Source: Parabacteroides chongii (lineage in GTDB: Bacteria > Bacteroidota > Bacteroidia > Bacteroidales > Tannerellaceae). Taken from it: a DNA stretch of 64,000 nt. A program made the position numbers and the translations under genes. Shown here piece by piece: positions 17,461 to 27,572 of this stretch (the first letter of the stretch is position 1; each line of letters opens with the position of its first letter). The notes beneath the pieces are model-generated. The model did not search any database. It was not told where the DNA came from and worked only from the letters and a program-made list of their open reading frames with translations. The DNA is taken from the NCBI RefSeq assembly GCF_029581355.1, contig NZ_CP120849.1, forward strand, positions 3,938,501-4,002,500, read 5' to 3'.

Positions 17461-20364
17461 ATGCTTATGAAAACATTAAAAAACTTGTTCCTGGCAGGGC
17501 TGACATTGTTTACGATGTCTTCCGCCGTGTGGAGTGCATCGACCGCACCTCCGGGGATCGAAACTCATCTTTTCCCTGCCTTATATAAAACGGCGAAAGG
17601 TCCGGTACAGAAAGTACGGGTAACCGTGAAGCATAGCGGTGCGCCTGTTACTGCAACACTTACGTTGGGGAACCAGTCGCGAAAGGAAAAACTGAATGAC
17701 GGCACTAACCAATTCTTTTTTGAGATACCGGCTGTGCAGTCTGCCGTGCAACTGCCTCTGACGGTAACGGTTGGAAAAGAAAAAGAGTCTGCTCAGATAG
17801 ATGTGAAACCAGTCCGTCACTGGCAGATGAATATGGTACAGCATACCCATACCGATATCGGTTACACCCGTTCGCAGACCGAGATTCTGGCGGAACATCT
17901 CCGCTACATCGACTATGCCCTCGACTATTGCGATGCAACCGACAATTACCCCGACTTTGCCAAGTTCCGCTGGACTTGCGAGATCGCCTGGGCTGTCAGC
18001 GAATACTTGAAATGCCGTCCGGCCGAACAGATTGCCCGGTTAAAGAAACGGGTAGCGGAAGGACGTATCGAACTGGCTGCTATGTACCTGAACTTCGACG
18101 AACTGCCGGACGAGCAGACATTGGCCGCTTCCTTGTATCCCCTGAAACAATTCCGTGATGCCGGTTTGAAGGCGGAAGTCGCCATGCAGAACGATGTGAA
18201 CGGTATCGGCTGGTGTTTCAGCGAGTTCTTTGCCGATGCCGGTGTGAAGTATGTCAATATGGGAACACATGGTCACCGTGCCCTGATCTGTTTCGATATC
18301 CCGACCGTCTTCTGGTGGCAGTCTCCTTCGGGAAAGAAGGTCTTGACCTACCGTGCCGAACATTATAACCAGGGTAATTTCTTCGGTATCCATACCGATA
18401 ACTTCGAACAGTTCGAAGAACGTGTACTGAATTATCTGGGAGAGATGGAAGCGAAAAACTATCCGTACGATATCGTTGCCGCCCAGCATTCCGGTTATTT
18501 CACGGACAACTCGCCCCCTTCGACAAAGAGTTGCGAGATGCTGATGAAGTGGAACGAGAAATACGAATGGCCTAAAATACGTACAGCCGTAGCCAGCGAG
18601 TTCATCAAGGAGGTGGAATCGAACTATGCCGATAAGATACAGACCATCCGTGGTGCATGGCCCGACTGGTGGACCGACGGCTTTGGTTCCGGAGCACGTG
18701 AAGCAGCTATTTCCCGTATCACCCATTCGGACATCATCGCCAATCAGGCAGGATTGTCTTTTGCCGGTATGCTCGGAGCCAAACTTCCTGCGCAGATAGA
18801 CGATCAGATATACGATATCAACAAAGCCCTGTTGTTTTATGACGAACACACCTTCGGCTACAGTGAAAGTGTGCGTGATGCCTACTGCAAGGAGACCTGG
18901 GAACAACGTTCCCTGAAGCAATCGTATGCCTGGGAAGCTTACCGCCATTCCGGTCTGCTGGGAGAGGTGACGATGGGATTGTTGCAGTCTTTCGTGCCGA
19001 AAGCCGAATACCCGTCCGTCGCCGTCTTCAACACGTTGAACTGGACCTATAGCGGCATAGCCAAAGTTTATATTGACCACCAGATCCTGCCGCGTGAAAA
19101 GGCATTCGAGATAGTGGATGCTTCGGGTAATGTCATTCCCGCCCAACCGGCGGAAAGCCGTTCGGACGGAACGTACTGGTCTCTTTATGTGAAAGACGTA
19201 CCGGCTTTGGGATATGCCCAGTATTATATTAAGGTAAAGGACGCTCCTCGTCCTGCTATACAGTCTGCAGAGAAGTTGGAGAATGCACATGTGGAAAATC
19301 CCTGGTATGCCATTGACTTCAATCCGCGCAAGGGGACTATCAGCAAACTCTTCGACAAAGAGTTGAATAAGGAACTGACGACTCCCAATGCAGAGTGGGA
19401 GATGGGAGAGTTCATCTACGAGATCATCGACAGCCGTCACCCGATGGAACAATACCGCGTTCCGCAATTCCTCCGTCGTCGTCCGGAACGGATCCGTTTC
19501 GAGCGTTACGAAAAGGGAGATATTTGGGATACTTACCGCTTCCGTGGTGAGACAGTGGCAGGTCGCGAGCCGAACAACCTGATGGTAGAGTTCCGTGTCT
19601 TCAACGTGACCAAGAAGATTGAAATCGTGTACCGCCTCCGTAAGAAAGCTATTACCGATCCGGAAGCAGTCTATATCTCGTTCCCGTTTGAGGTAAATCA
19701 GGGGAAGATCATGCTCGACGTTCCCGGCGGTACCATCGAAGCTGGTGTCGACCAGATCCCCGGATCATCGAACGACTGGTATACGGTGCAGAACTTTGCC
19801 ACGGCACGCAACAGCGAGTCGCAGGTTGTTATGGGTAGCCCTGAGATCCCTTTGATGCAGTTCGGTGCGATCAATACGGGACGTTATAAAGCGGGGGCCG
19901 TTCCTCAGTCGACCAACATGTACTCCTGGCCGATGAACAACTATTGGGTAACCAATTTCAATGCCGACCAGATGGGTGAGTTACAATGGAGCTATTTCAT
20001 CAATTCCGATAAAGACAACTCTATCGGCTATGCCACCCGTTTTGCCTGGGAGAACCGTATTCCGTTCCTGACCCGTGTCTTACCGGCAGGAGCCAAAGGA
20101 ACCGAAGTGATAACCCCGGCATCCATCTTTACGATTACCCCTGCGAACCTGTTGCTGGTAAATATGAAGCCGGTCGAAGGAGAAAAGGCCGTCATGCTCC
20201 AGTTGCGTGAGGTAGATGGTAAACCGGCTGCCTTTGCCGTTAAATCCGACAAGGTCAACTTTACGAAAATCACTGTATGTGATGTCGTAGGAGACCCGGT
20301 TTCAGGTAACGGATCGACAGACTTTGCTCCGTGGGAGAATAAGTTTATAAAATTATCCTGGTAA
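17461..20364 (+). CDS. GH38 family alpha-mannosidase, exported
   Basis: A protein of up to 967 residues with a signal peptide (cleavage near AVWSAS). GH38 hallmarks: HTHTDIGYTRSQTEIL, a zinc-binding His-x-Asp segment; EVAMQNDVNGIGWCFSEFF, holding the nucleophile Asp; and later beta-sandwich domains. GH38 enzymes are retaining, zinc-dependent alpha-mannosidases acting on alpha-1,2, 1,3 or 1,6 linkages. The signal peptide places it in the periplasm, unlike many bacterial cytosolic GH38 proteins. It is the last gene of the first mannosidase transcript, being followed by a terminator at 20432. A second in-frame ATG at 17467 (MKTLKNLF) gives a tidier signal peptide and may be the true start. Confidence 0.92.
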   Translation: MLMKTLKNLFLAGLTLFTMSSAVWSASTAPPGIETHLFPALYKTAKGPVQKVRVTVKHSGAPVTATLTLGNQSRKEKLNDGTNQFFFEIPAVQSAVQLPLTVTVGKEKESAQIDVKPVRHWQMNMVQHTHTDIGYTRSQTEILAEHLRYIDYALDYCDATDNYPDFAKFRWTCEIAWAVSEYLKCRPAEQIARLKKRVAEGRIELAAMYLNFDELPDEQTLAASLYPLKQFRDAGLKAEVAMQNDVNGIGWCFSEFFADAGVKYVNMGTHGHRALICFDIPTVFWWQSPSGKKVLTYRAEHYNQGNFFGIHTDNFEQFEERVLNYLGEMEAKNYPYDIVAAQHSGYFTDNSPPSTKSCEMLMKWNEKYEWPKIRTAVASEFIKEVESNYADKIQTIRGAWPDWWTDGFGSGAREAAISRITHSDIIANQAGLSFAGMLGAKLPAQIDDQIYDINKALLFYDEHTFGYSESVRDAYCKETWEQRSLKQSYAWEAYRHSGLLGEVTMGLLQSFVPKAEYPSVAVFNTLNWTYSGIAKVYIDHQILPREKAFEIVDASGNVIPAQPAESRSDGTYWSLYVKDVPALGYAQYYIKVKDAPRPAIQSAEKLENAHVENPWYAIDFNPRKGTISKLFDKELNKELTTPNAEWEMGEFIYEIIDSRHPMEQYRVPQFLRRRPERIRFERYEKGDIWDTYRFRGETVAGREPNNLMVEFRVFNVTKKIEIVYRLRKKAITDPEAVYISFPFEVNQGKIMLDVPGGTIEAGVDQIPGSSNDWYTVQNFATARNSESQVVMGSPEIPLMQFGAINTGRYKAGAVPQSTNMYSWPMNNYWVTNFNADQMGELQWSYFINSDKDNSIGYATRFAWENRIPFLTRVLPAGAKGTEVITPASIFTITPANLLLVNMKPVEGEKAVMLQLREVDGKPAAFAVKSDKVNFTKITVCDVVGDPVSGNGSTDFAPWENKFIKLSW

Positions 20365-20431
20365 TAAAATAGGATAAAAAGTGTTTTCATTTTAGTTGGT
20401 ATTTGAGTATCCGGATCATCCGGATAGGGAG

Positions 20432-20460
20432 GGGAGGAGTAGGTTTACTCCTCCCTTTTT
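20432..20460 (+). terminator. Rho-independent terminator after GH38
   Basis: Stem GGGAGGAGTA / TACTCCTCCC with a short loop and a TTTTT tail. A nearly perfect inverted repeat, TATCCGGATCATCCGGATA, lies just upstream at 20408-20426. Confidence 0.85.
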
Positions 20461-20502
20461 CATAAAAAGAGCCCCTTTCAGTGATTTTGTATGCGAATTA
20501 AA

Positions 20503-20543
20503 TATATTTGTGTACCATCTGTACCGGATTGTCTTTATATTTG
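20503..20543 (+). promoter_or_regulatory. Two candidate -7 boxes upstream of the GH92 pair
   Basis: TATATTTG occurs at 20503-20510 and again at 20536-20543; both fit TAnnTTTG. Neither has a TTG at the ideal 19-21-base spacing. The second box would give a leader of about 65 bases before the ATG at 20613. Confidence 0.45.
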
Positions 20544-20612
20544 TGTGAATAATGTATTTGATGATTTGGCTAAATTTAAACTTGTGATGTATCAACTAAA
20601 AATAAGTAAAAC

Positions 20613-22955
20613 ATGAATAAGAAAAATGTATTGGCTCTCGCTTTGGTCACGATGATGGCGTGGGTAGGGAAGCCTGCTATGGCAGCTTCCGGTACGAATG
20701 CTTTCGATCCGGTAGAGTATGCAATGCCGTTGATGGGAACTCAGTCCAGTTTTGAGTTGTCGACGGGAAATACCTATCCTGCTATTGCCCGCCCCTGGGG
20801 TATGAACTTCTGGACGCCACAGACAGGAAAAATGGGAGACGGATGGCAGTATACCTATACGGCAAATAAAATCCGCGGGTTCAAGCAAACCCACCAACCC
20901 AGTCCCTGGATCAATGATTACGGACAGTTTGCTATTATGCCGGTAGTAGGTGCTCCCGAGTTCGACCAGGATAAACGCGCCAGCTGGTTCTCTCATAAGA
21001 GCGAGGTGGCTAAACCCTATTATTATAAAGCCTATCTGGCAGACCATGACGTGATAACCGAACTGACACCGACCGACCGTGCGGCTCTGTTCCGTTTCAC
21101 ATTCCCGGAAAACGACCATTCCTACATCGTTGTCGATGCGCTGGATAACGGTTCTTATATCAAAGTCGTTCCGGAAGAGAACAAGATCATCGGCTATTCG
21201 ACCAAGAACAGCGGTGGTGTACCTGATAATTTCAAGAACTATTTCATTATTGAGTTCGATAAACCTTTCACTTACGAAGCTACTTTTGCCGACAATTCAT
21301 TGAAAGAAGGTGCAAAAGAACAGACTTCGAAGCATGTGGGAGCCGTGATCGGTTTCAAGACCAGGAAAGGAGAAATCGTTCATGCCAAAGTAGCTTCTTC
21401 GTTCATCAGCTTCGACCAGGCTGCCGTCAATATGAAAGAGCTGGGTAACGACAATTTCGAAACCCTGGTATCCAAAGGTAAACAAGCCTGGAACGATGTG
21501 CTAGGTAAGATCGAAGTGGAAGGCGGTACGTTAGACCAGTACCGTACATTCTATTCCTGCATGTACCGTTCTCTGTTGTTCCCGCGTAAATTCTATGAAA
21601 TAGATGCAGCCGGAAACGTCGTTCATTATAGCCCGTACAACGGTGAAGTATTGCCGGGATATATGTTTACGGATACCGGCTTTTGGGATACGTTCCGTGC
21701 CCTGTTTCCGTTCCTGAACCTGATGTATCCGTCGATGAACAAGGAGATGCAGGAAGGTTTGATCAATACCTATAAGGAAAGCGGCTTCTTCCCTGAATGG
21801 GCAAGTCCGGGACATCGTGGTTGCATGGTGGGTAACAATTCGGCTTCCATCCTGGTGGATGCTTATGTGAAGGGTGTGAAGGTCGACGATTTGGAAACGA
21901 TGTACAAAGGCCTGATCCATGGTACGGAGAATGTACATCCGACCGTTTCTTCTACCGGTCGCCTGGGACATGAATATTACAACAAACTGGGGTATGTGCC
22001 TTACGATGTGAAGATCCATGAGAACGCAGCTCGTACGCTGGAATATGCCTACAACGACTGGTGTATTTACCAGATCGCGAAAGAACTGGGTCGTCCGAAG
22101 AAAGAACTTGAGCTGTACGCTAAGCGTGCCATGAACTATAAGAACCTGTACGATAAGGAAACCAAGCTGATGCGTGGCAAGAATGCCGACGGTACTTTCC
22201 AGGCTCCGTTCTCTCCGTTGAAATGGGGGGATGCCTTTACAGAAGGAAACAGCTGGCATTATACCTGGTCTGTTTTCCACGATCCGCAGGGACTGATCGA
22301 CCTGATGGGGGGTAAAGATTCTTTCGTAATGATGCTCGACTCCGTATTTGCCGTTCCGCCTTTGTTCGACGACAGCTATTACGGTCAGGTGATCCATGAA
22401 ATCCGCGAAATGCAGATCATGAACATGGGTAACTACGCTCACGGTAACCAGCCGATCCAGCATATGATCTACCTGTATAACTATGCCGGACAACCCTGGA
22501 AAGCTCAGTATTGGTTGCGTGAAGTGATGAACAAGATGTACACTCCGACACCGGACGGTTATTGTGGTGACGAAGATAACGGTCAGACTTCTGCCTGGTA
22601 TGTATTCTCTGCTCTCGGTTTCTATCCGGTTGCTCCAGGAACGACCCAGTATGTGTTGGGCGCTCCGTTATTTAAAAAGGCGACATTGCATTTCGAAAAC
22701 GGCAAGAACCTGGTGATCAACGCACCGGAGAACAGCGACAAGAATATCTATATCGAATCGATGTCGTTCAACGGCGTGAACTATACCAAGAACTACCTCG
22801 ACCATAACGAACTGCTGAAAGGCGGCGTACTCGATATCAGAATGGGCGACAAGCCTAACCTGAACAGAGGTGTCAATCCGGAAGATCTGCCTTATTCATT
22901 CTCTGTCAATGAAGAGGGGTTGAGCAAACTGATCGGTAAAACAAAGAAGAAATAA
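20613..22955 (+). CDS. GH92 family alpha-mannosidase, exported
   Basis: A 780-residue GH92 enzyme with a cleavable signal peptide (PAMAAS). Conserved features are VEYAMPLMGTQSSFELSTGN at the N-terminus, TDTGFWDTFRALFPFLNL, AHGNQPIQHMIYLYNYAGQ, and GDEDNGQTSAWYVFSALG with the acidic residues of the active site. It should act as a calcium-dependent exo-alpha-mannosidase in the periplasm. It is probably transcribed apart from the upstream operon (terminator at 20432, promoter boxes at 20503 and 20536) and together with the next GH92 gene, 6 bases away. Linkage specificity cannot be read from sequence. Confidence 0.93.
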   Translation: MNKKNVLALALVTMMAWVGKPAMAASGTNAFDPVEYAMPLMGTQSSFELSTGNTYPAIARPWGMNFWTPQTGKMGDGWQYTYTANKIRGFKQTHQPSPWINDYGQFAIMPVVGAPEFDQDKRASWFSHKSEVAKPYYYKAYLADHDVITELTPTDRAALFRFTFPENDHSYIVVDALDNGSYIKVVPEENKIIGYSTKNSGGVPDNFKNYFIIEFDKPFTYEATFADNSLKEGAKEQTSKHVGAVIGFKTRKGEIVHAKVASSFISFDQAAVNMKELGNDNFETLVSKGKQAWNDVLGKIEVEGGTLDQYRTFYSCMYRSLLFPRKFYEIDAAGNVVHYSPYNGEVLPGYMFTDTGFWDTFRALFPFLNLMYPSMNKEMQEGLINTYKESGFFPEWASPGHRGCMVGNNSASILVDAYVKGVKVDDLETMYKGLIHGTENVHPTVSSTGRLGHEYYNKLGYVPYDVKIHENAARTLEYAYNDWCIYQIAKELGRPKKELELYAKRAMNYKNLYDKETKLMRGKNADGTFQAPFSPLKWGDAFTEGNSWHYTWSVFHDPQGLIDLMGGKDSFVMMLDSVFAVPPLFDDSYYGQVIHEIREMQIMNMGNYAHGNQPIQHMIYLYNYAGQPWKAQYWLREVMNKMYTPTPDGYCGDEDNGQTSAWYVFSALGFYPVAPGTTQYVLGAPLFKKATLHFENGKNLVINAPENSDKNIYIESMSFNGVNYTKNYLDHNELLKGGVLDIRMGDKPNLNRGVNPEDLPYSFSVNEEGLSKLIGKTKKK

Positions 22956-22961
22956 ACGTAT

Positions 22962-25244
22962 ATGAATGTAAACAAAAATGTGAAAACGGGTATAGCTTTG
23001 CTGGCTTCTGTATTCTTGCTGGCATCCTGTACCCCCGGCGGGGAAATGTCTTCCCCGCAAAAAAGTCCGGTGGACTATGTGAACCCGTATATGGGAAATA
23101 TCAGTCACCTGCTGGTTCCGACCTATCCGACCGTACATCTGCCTAACAGCATGCTGCGCGTATATCCGGAGCGGGCTGACTTTACAGGAGATATGTTAAG
23201 CGGACTGCCAGTCATCGTGACCAGCCATCGCGGAAGTTCCGCTTTCAACCTGAGCCCGTACCAGGGAGAAGAATCCGGACTGAAGCCGGTGATCAACTAC
23301 AGCTATGACCAGGAAAAGATCTATCCGTATCGTTATCAGGTATACCTGGACGACAACAATATCGATGTCGACTTTGCCCCGTCTCACCAGAGTGCCGTAT
23401 ATGGCATTACGTTTGAAGGAGAAGGTCCTGCCTATCTGATCTTCAACAGCCGTAACGGACAGTTGAAGAGCGATGGCAAAAGCGTCAGCGGTTACCAGTT
23501 TGTCGACCGGAAAACGAAAGTTTACCTGTATGCTGAAACCGATAAGACCCCGCAGCAATGCGGCGTAGTAAGCGATAATACCGTGAAATACGGCGAAACA
23601 TCAGTAGAAGGTAAGGACGCAGCTCTTGTCCTCTCTTACGGAAACGATGTGAAGAAGCTGGGTGTCCGCTATGGTATCTCGTTTATCAGCGAAGAACAGG
23701 CAAAGAAGAACCTCGAACGTGAAATAGCAGCCTATGATGTCGATGTGGTAGCCAAGATCGCCCGTAACGACTGGAACGAAGCCCTCGGCAAGATACAGGC
23801 ACAAGGCGGAACGGAAGACGACAAGGTGGTGTTCTATACTTCCCTGTACCGTTGCTACGAACGTCCGGTCAACCTGAGCGAAGACGGACGCTATTACAGT
23901 GCTTTCGACGGCAAGATACATGAAGACGGCGGTCGTCCGTTCTATACCGACGACTGGATCTGGGATACCTACCGTGCAACCCACCCGTTGCGTATCCTGA
24001 TCGATAACGAACGTGAAAGCGATATGATCAATTCCTTTCTGCTGATGGCGGAACAGATGGGTACGAACTGGATGCCTACCTTCCCCGAAGTAACCGGTGA
24101 TTCCCGTCGTATGAACTCCAATCATGCCGTAGCAACCGTGATCGATGCCTGGAAGAAAGGCGTACGCGGTTTCGACCTCGAAAAGGCTTATATAGCCTCA
24201 AAGAAAGGTATCGAAGAGAAAACACTGATTCCCTGGTCTGCTGCTCCTGCCGGATGGCTGGACGATTTCTATAAGGAACACGGTTATATCCCGGCATTGA
24301 AGCCCGGCGAAAAAGAAACCGTAGCCAATGTCTCTATTTGGGAGAAACGCCAGCCGGTAGCCGTTACCTTGGGTACTGCTTACGACCAGTGGTGTCTTTC
24401 ACAGATCGCAGCCGAACTGGGCAAGACAGACGAAGCTAAACATTATCTGCGCGAATCGTACAACTATCGTAATGTGTTCAATCCGGAAACCCGTTTCTTC
24501 CACCCGAAAGATAAGGACGGCAAGTTCATCGAACCGATGGATTACCGTTACGACGGTGGACTGGGTGCACGTGATTACTACGATGAAAACAACGGCTATG
24601 TATACCGCTGGGACGTACAGCATAATATCGGCGACCTGATTTCCATGATCGGCGGAGACAAAGTCTTCACTTCGGCACTCGATTCTATGTTCAACGAACC
24701 GCTGGGAATGTCTAAATGGAGTTTCTATTCCTTCCTGCCCGACCATACCGGTAACGTGGGTATGTTCTCGATGGCGAATGAACCGAGCCTGCATATCCCG
24801 TATCTGTATAACTATGCCGGCCAGCCCTGGAAGACGCAGAAACGTATCCGTACGTTGTTGAACCAATGGTTCCGTAACGACGTAATGGGTGTTCCGGGTG
24901 ATGAAGACGGTGGCGGTATGTCTGCTTTCGTGGTATTCAGCCAGATGGGATTCTATCCGGTTACTCCAGGTTCTCCGACTTATAATATCGGTAGCCCGGT
25001 ATTTACGGACGTAAAGGTCGACCTGGGTAATGGCAATACCTTCGAGGTCAAAGCGAATAATGCCTCTCCGGAAAACAAATATGTACAGTCTGCTCGCCTG
25101 AACGGTGAAGTGCTGAACCAGCCGTGGTTCAATCATAGCGACATTGCACAGGGTGGTTTGCTGGAACTGGAGATGGGCCCGAAAGCCAATAAGGAATGGG
25201 GAACAAAGACACCTCCTCCTTCAGCTGCTCCGATGCCTCAATAA
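22962..25244 (+). CDS. GH92 family alpha-mannosidase, lipoprotein
   Basis: A 760-residue GH92 enzyme with a lipoprotein signal (VFLLASC). It has VDYVNPYMGNISHLLVPTYP at the N-terminus, YTDDWIWDTYRATHPLR, PSLHIPYLYNYAGQPWKTQ and GDEDGGGMSAFVVFSQMG. The anchor suggests it faces the periplasm or the cell surface. With GH125, GH38 and the two other GH92 genes, this gives five alpha-mannosidases within 15 kb, a set suited to stepwise trimming of high-mannose N-glycan or mannan side chains. The C-terminal tail is Pro/Ala-rich. A bidirectional terminator follows at 25265. Confidence 0.93.
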   Translation: MNVNKNVKTGIALLASVFLLASCTPGGEMSSPQKSPVDYVNPYMGNISHLLVPTYPTVHLPNSMLRVYPERADFTGDMLSGLPVIVTSHRGSSAFNLSPYQGEESGLKPVINYSYDQEKIYPYRYQVYLDDNNIDVDFAPSHQSAVYGITFEGEGPAYLIFNSRNGQLKSDGKSVSGYQFVDRKTKVYLYAETDKTPQQCGVVSDNTVKYGETSVEGKDAALVLSYGNDVKKLGVRYGISFISEEQAKKNLEREIAAYDVDVVAKIARNDWNEALGKIQAQGGTEDDKVVFYTSLYRCYERPVNLSEDGRYYSAFDGKIHEDGGRPFYTDDWIWDTYRATHPLRILIDNERESDMINSFLLMAEQMGTNWMPTFPEVTGDSRRMNSNHAVATVIDAWKKGVRGFDLEKAYIASKKGIEEKTLIPWSAAPAGWLDDFYKEHGYIPALKPGEKETVANVSIWEKRQPVAVTLGTAYDQWCLSQIAAELGKTDEAKHYLRESYNYRNVFNPETRFFHPKDKDGKFIEPMDYRYDGGLGARDYYDENNGYVYRWDVQHNIGDLISMIGGDKVFTSALDSMFNEPLGMSKWSFYSFLPDHTGNVGMFSMANEPSLHIPYLYNYAGQPWKTQKRIRTLLNQWFRNDVMGVPGDEDGGGMSAFVVFSQMGFYPVTPGSPTYNIGSPVFTDVKVDLGNGNTFEVKANNASPENKYVQSARLNGEVLNQPWFNHSDIAQGGLLELEMGPKANKEWGTKTPPPSAAPMPQ

Positions 25245-25264
25245 AAAGATATCCGTATAAATGG

Positions 25265-25298
25265 AAAAGCCGGTTGAAAATTGCTTCAACCGGCTTTT
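25265..25298. terminator. Bidirectional terminator between convergent genes
   Basis: Stem AAAAGCCGGTTGAA / TTCAACCGGCTTTT with a 6-nt loop. It can serve the GH92 gene on the plus strand and the sensor kinase gene on the minus strand. Confidence 0.85.
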
Positions 25299-25304
25299 CT
25301 ATTT

Positions 25305-27467
25305 TCAGTTCACGGGAGTTCCTTTATAATGTAAAGGTAAAGTAAACCAGAAAGTGGAACCTTCGCCTTGCACGGAGTCTACCCCTATGGTACCTCCTAG
25401 ATATTCAACGATCGTTTTGCTGATGGTCAGACCAAGACCTGTCCCTTGATGAAAATCATTGATCTTGATGAAACGCTCGAATACACGTGTCCTGTTCTCT
25501 TCAGAAATACCGATACCGGTATCCCGGACGCTGACCTTCAGTGTATCCATTATCTTCTCGTAATAAATAGTAATGCTGCCCTCCTCGGTAAATTTAATCG
25601 CATTGTTGAGGAAGTTCGTGATTACCTGTGTGATCCGTTGGGGGTCTGTTCGTATGATAATCTGTGGTAAATTCCTGTCGAAGACAAGTTTTACTCCGGG
25701 CTTCACCTTTAATGTAGCTCCCATATATACTTCCATGCACAACTCTCTGATGTTGACATCTTCGATATTGTATTTCAGCATGCCCGATTCTATTTTGGAG
25801 AAGTCCAGGATATCTCCGATCAGGTTAAGCAGCAGGTCATTATTTTTATGGATAATGTCGAGGTAAGTAGCCTGATCCTCCGGATCGTCCGTTTCTGCCA
25901 CCAGGTCGGAGAAGCCGACGATTGCGTTCAGCGGTGTACGTATTTCGTGGCTCATGTTTGCCAGGAAAGCAGATTTCAGCTTGTCGGCTTCCTTTACCTT
26001 CAATAACTCAATTTCTATTTCGCGCTGATCCGTAATGTTGGATGTATAGCTGATAATTTTACTGGGTTTCCCGTCTTCAGAATATCTGTAAGCACGAACA
26101 TTTGAATTAAGCCAGTACACCTTGCCATCGAATATCCTGCGATATACCGACACGTATTTATCGATCTCTCCGGTGAGAAGACGTTTGAACTGCCGGTCGT
26201 AAACCTTGTACTTGTCGTCCGGATGCAACGTCTCGATAAAGTCCGCAATACAGCCGAATCTGTCCTGTTTCAGATAAGTCAGGAAGAGACTGCTTTCTAC
26301 ATCGTCGTTCAGGCTGAAATCGACCGACAGTCTGTCTGTTGCGATATCATATTCCCAAATAACCGATTCGCCGGTATCTACGGCAGCTTTCAGCTTGGTC
26401 AGGTTATATTGTATTTCCTCTGTCTTGTGGTAATTTTCGGTATCATCGAAGACGATGTAGAAAAAACCGAGCTGTTCGCCCTGCTGGTCTTTCAGCACAA
26501 CGCCTTTCACCCTTAAATGTTTGATTTGGTTGGTTACCGTGCTGGAGAAATATTTCTTTTCAGCCACTTTGCCGAAGTTATATTCCAGAAGAAATTCAAC
26601 ATCTTCTCCGTTTTTCAGTTTAACGTTCGCCCATTCCGGTATATTAGGATTCTCAAACGCATTCAGACCGATTGCAGCCTCGCGTGTCGTTCCGAATATC
26701 TCCAGGTCGGCATTATTGATATCCAGCAAAATGCCTTTTTCATCATACAACTCGACCCCCCAGGGCAGTTTGTCGAAGATGATCTGAAACTTGGCTTCAC
26801 TTTTCAAAACCTGTTTCATAGAATGTTCCATCATCCCTTGCGCCATCTCGCGTTCGATGGCGATCGATATGATATCGGTAAGCATTCTCAGGTTTTCAAT
26901 ATCCAGTGCAGTCCAGTTGCGATACTTTTTTACTGAATCAAGACCAATGAAACCATTGATATTCCCTTCGAAAAAAATAGGAATCACAAGCAGTGATTTT
27001 ACATCCTGAAGCATGACTATTTTTTGTTCGGCTGCAGCCTCCTCCGGCATTTGAGCAATGTCGTTGATGACAATGTCTTTCTTATCGTCGATTGTTTTTA
27101 TCCACCAGGGAAAATCATCCTTGGACATACCGACTAAAAGATCTTCACGCATGGAGATAATACCCTGGCGGGTAACTTCATGCGTGAAGCCGAAAGTCGA
27201 TTCGTCATTTTTGTAATTTCCGATATAGACCCTGTCTACATCAAAAAACTTCAGGACAATCAGTAGAGACCGGTCGATAATGTCCTTTTCTCCTGGTTTC
27301 ATTAATAATGACAAAACATCCGAGAAGGTTTTCCTCAATGCAATAGCATTGGTCAGAATACGATTTCTATATGCTTTTTCATCAGTAACGGAGGAGCCTG
27401 TCGCTTTCAACCTCTCGATTTCGCCGATCAGGTCTTCTCTCGAATAATTAGCATATACGCTGTTCAT
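25305..27467 (-). CDS. Sensor histidine kinase with GAF and two PAS domains
   Basis: A 720-residue protein without an evident membrane segment, so probably a cytosolic sensor. Domains in order: short N-terminal coil (~1-30), GAF (~35-210, with DVDRVYIGNYKNDESTFGF), PAS (~220-340), a second PAS with PAC (~350-475), HisKA with the phospho-acceptor in FLANMSHEIRTPLNAIVGF, and HATPase_c with NFLNNAIKFT, DTGIGI and GTGLGLTISK. There is no receiver domain, and no response regulator is adjacent, so it is an orphan kinase whose partner is unknown. The signal could be a small molecule bound by GAF or PAS. A good promoter lies just upstream (27505-27534). Confidence 0.9.
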   Translation of the reverse strand: MNSVYANYSREDLIGEIERLKATGSSVTDEKAYRNRILTNAIALRKTFSDVLSLLMKPGEKDIIDRSLLIVLKFFDVDRVYIGNYKNDESTFGFTHEVTRQGIISMREDLLVGMSKDDFPWWIKTIDDKKDIVINDIAQMPEEAAAEQKIVMLQDVKSLLVIPIFFEGNINGFIGLDSVKKYRNWTALDIENLRMLTDIISIAIEREMAQGMMEHSMKQVLKSEAKFQIIFDKLPWGVELYDEKGILLDINNADLEIFGTTREAAIGLNAFENPNIPEWANVKLKNGEDVEFLLEYNFGKVAEKKYFSSTVTNQIKHLRVKGVVLKDQQGEQLGFFYIVFDDTENYHKTEEIQYNLTKLKAAVDTGESVIWEYDIATDRLSVDFSLNDDVESSLFLTYLKQDRFGCIADFIETLHPDDKYKVYDRQFKRLLTGEIDKYVSVYRRIFDGKVYWLNSNVRAYRYSEDGKPSKIISYTSNITDQREIEIELLKVKEADKLKSAFLANMSHEIRTPLNAIVGFSDLVAETDDPEDQATYLDIIHKNNDLLLNLIGDILDFSKIESGMLKYNIEDVNIRELCMEVYMGATLKVKPGVKLVFDRNLPQIIIRTDPQRITQVITNFLNNAIKFTEEGSITIYYEKIMDTLKVSVRDTGIGISEENRTRVFERFIKINDFHQGTGLGLTISKTIVEYLGGTIGVDSVQGEGSTFWFTLPLHYKGTPVN

Positions 27468-27504
27468 TTAGGTATATCAATTTTATATGTTCGTGTATAT
27501 GGAA

Positions 27505-27534
27505 CAAATGTACATATAATAATTGATTTTCAAA
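27505..27534 (-). promoter_or_regulatory. Promoter of the sensor kinase gene
   Basis: On the minus strand, TTTG (27534-27531), an 18-base spacer and TACATTTG (27512-27505) match the Bacteroidetes -33/-7 pattern. The start codon lies 37 bases downstream. Confidence 0.6.
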
Positions 27535-27572
27535 AGATACTGAACGTTTTCTGCGAATTATATTTTCCCTCT

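Noticed and set aside
18040..19467. 475-codon open frame antisense to the GH38 gene
   Set aside because: It mirrors the codon pattern of a strongly supported gene, has no recognisable domain, and lies wholly within it.
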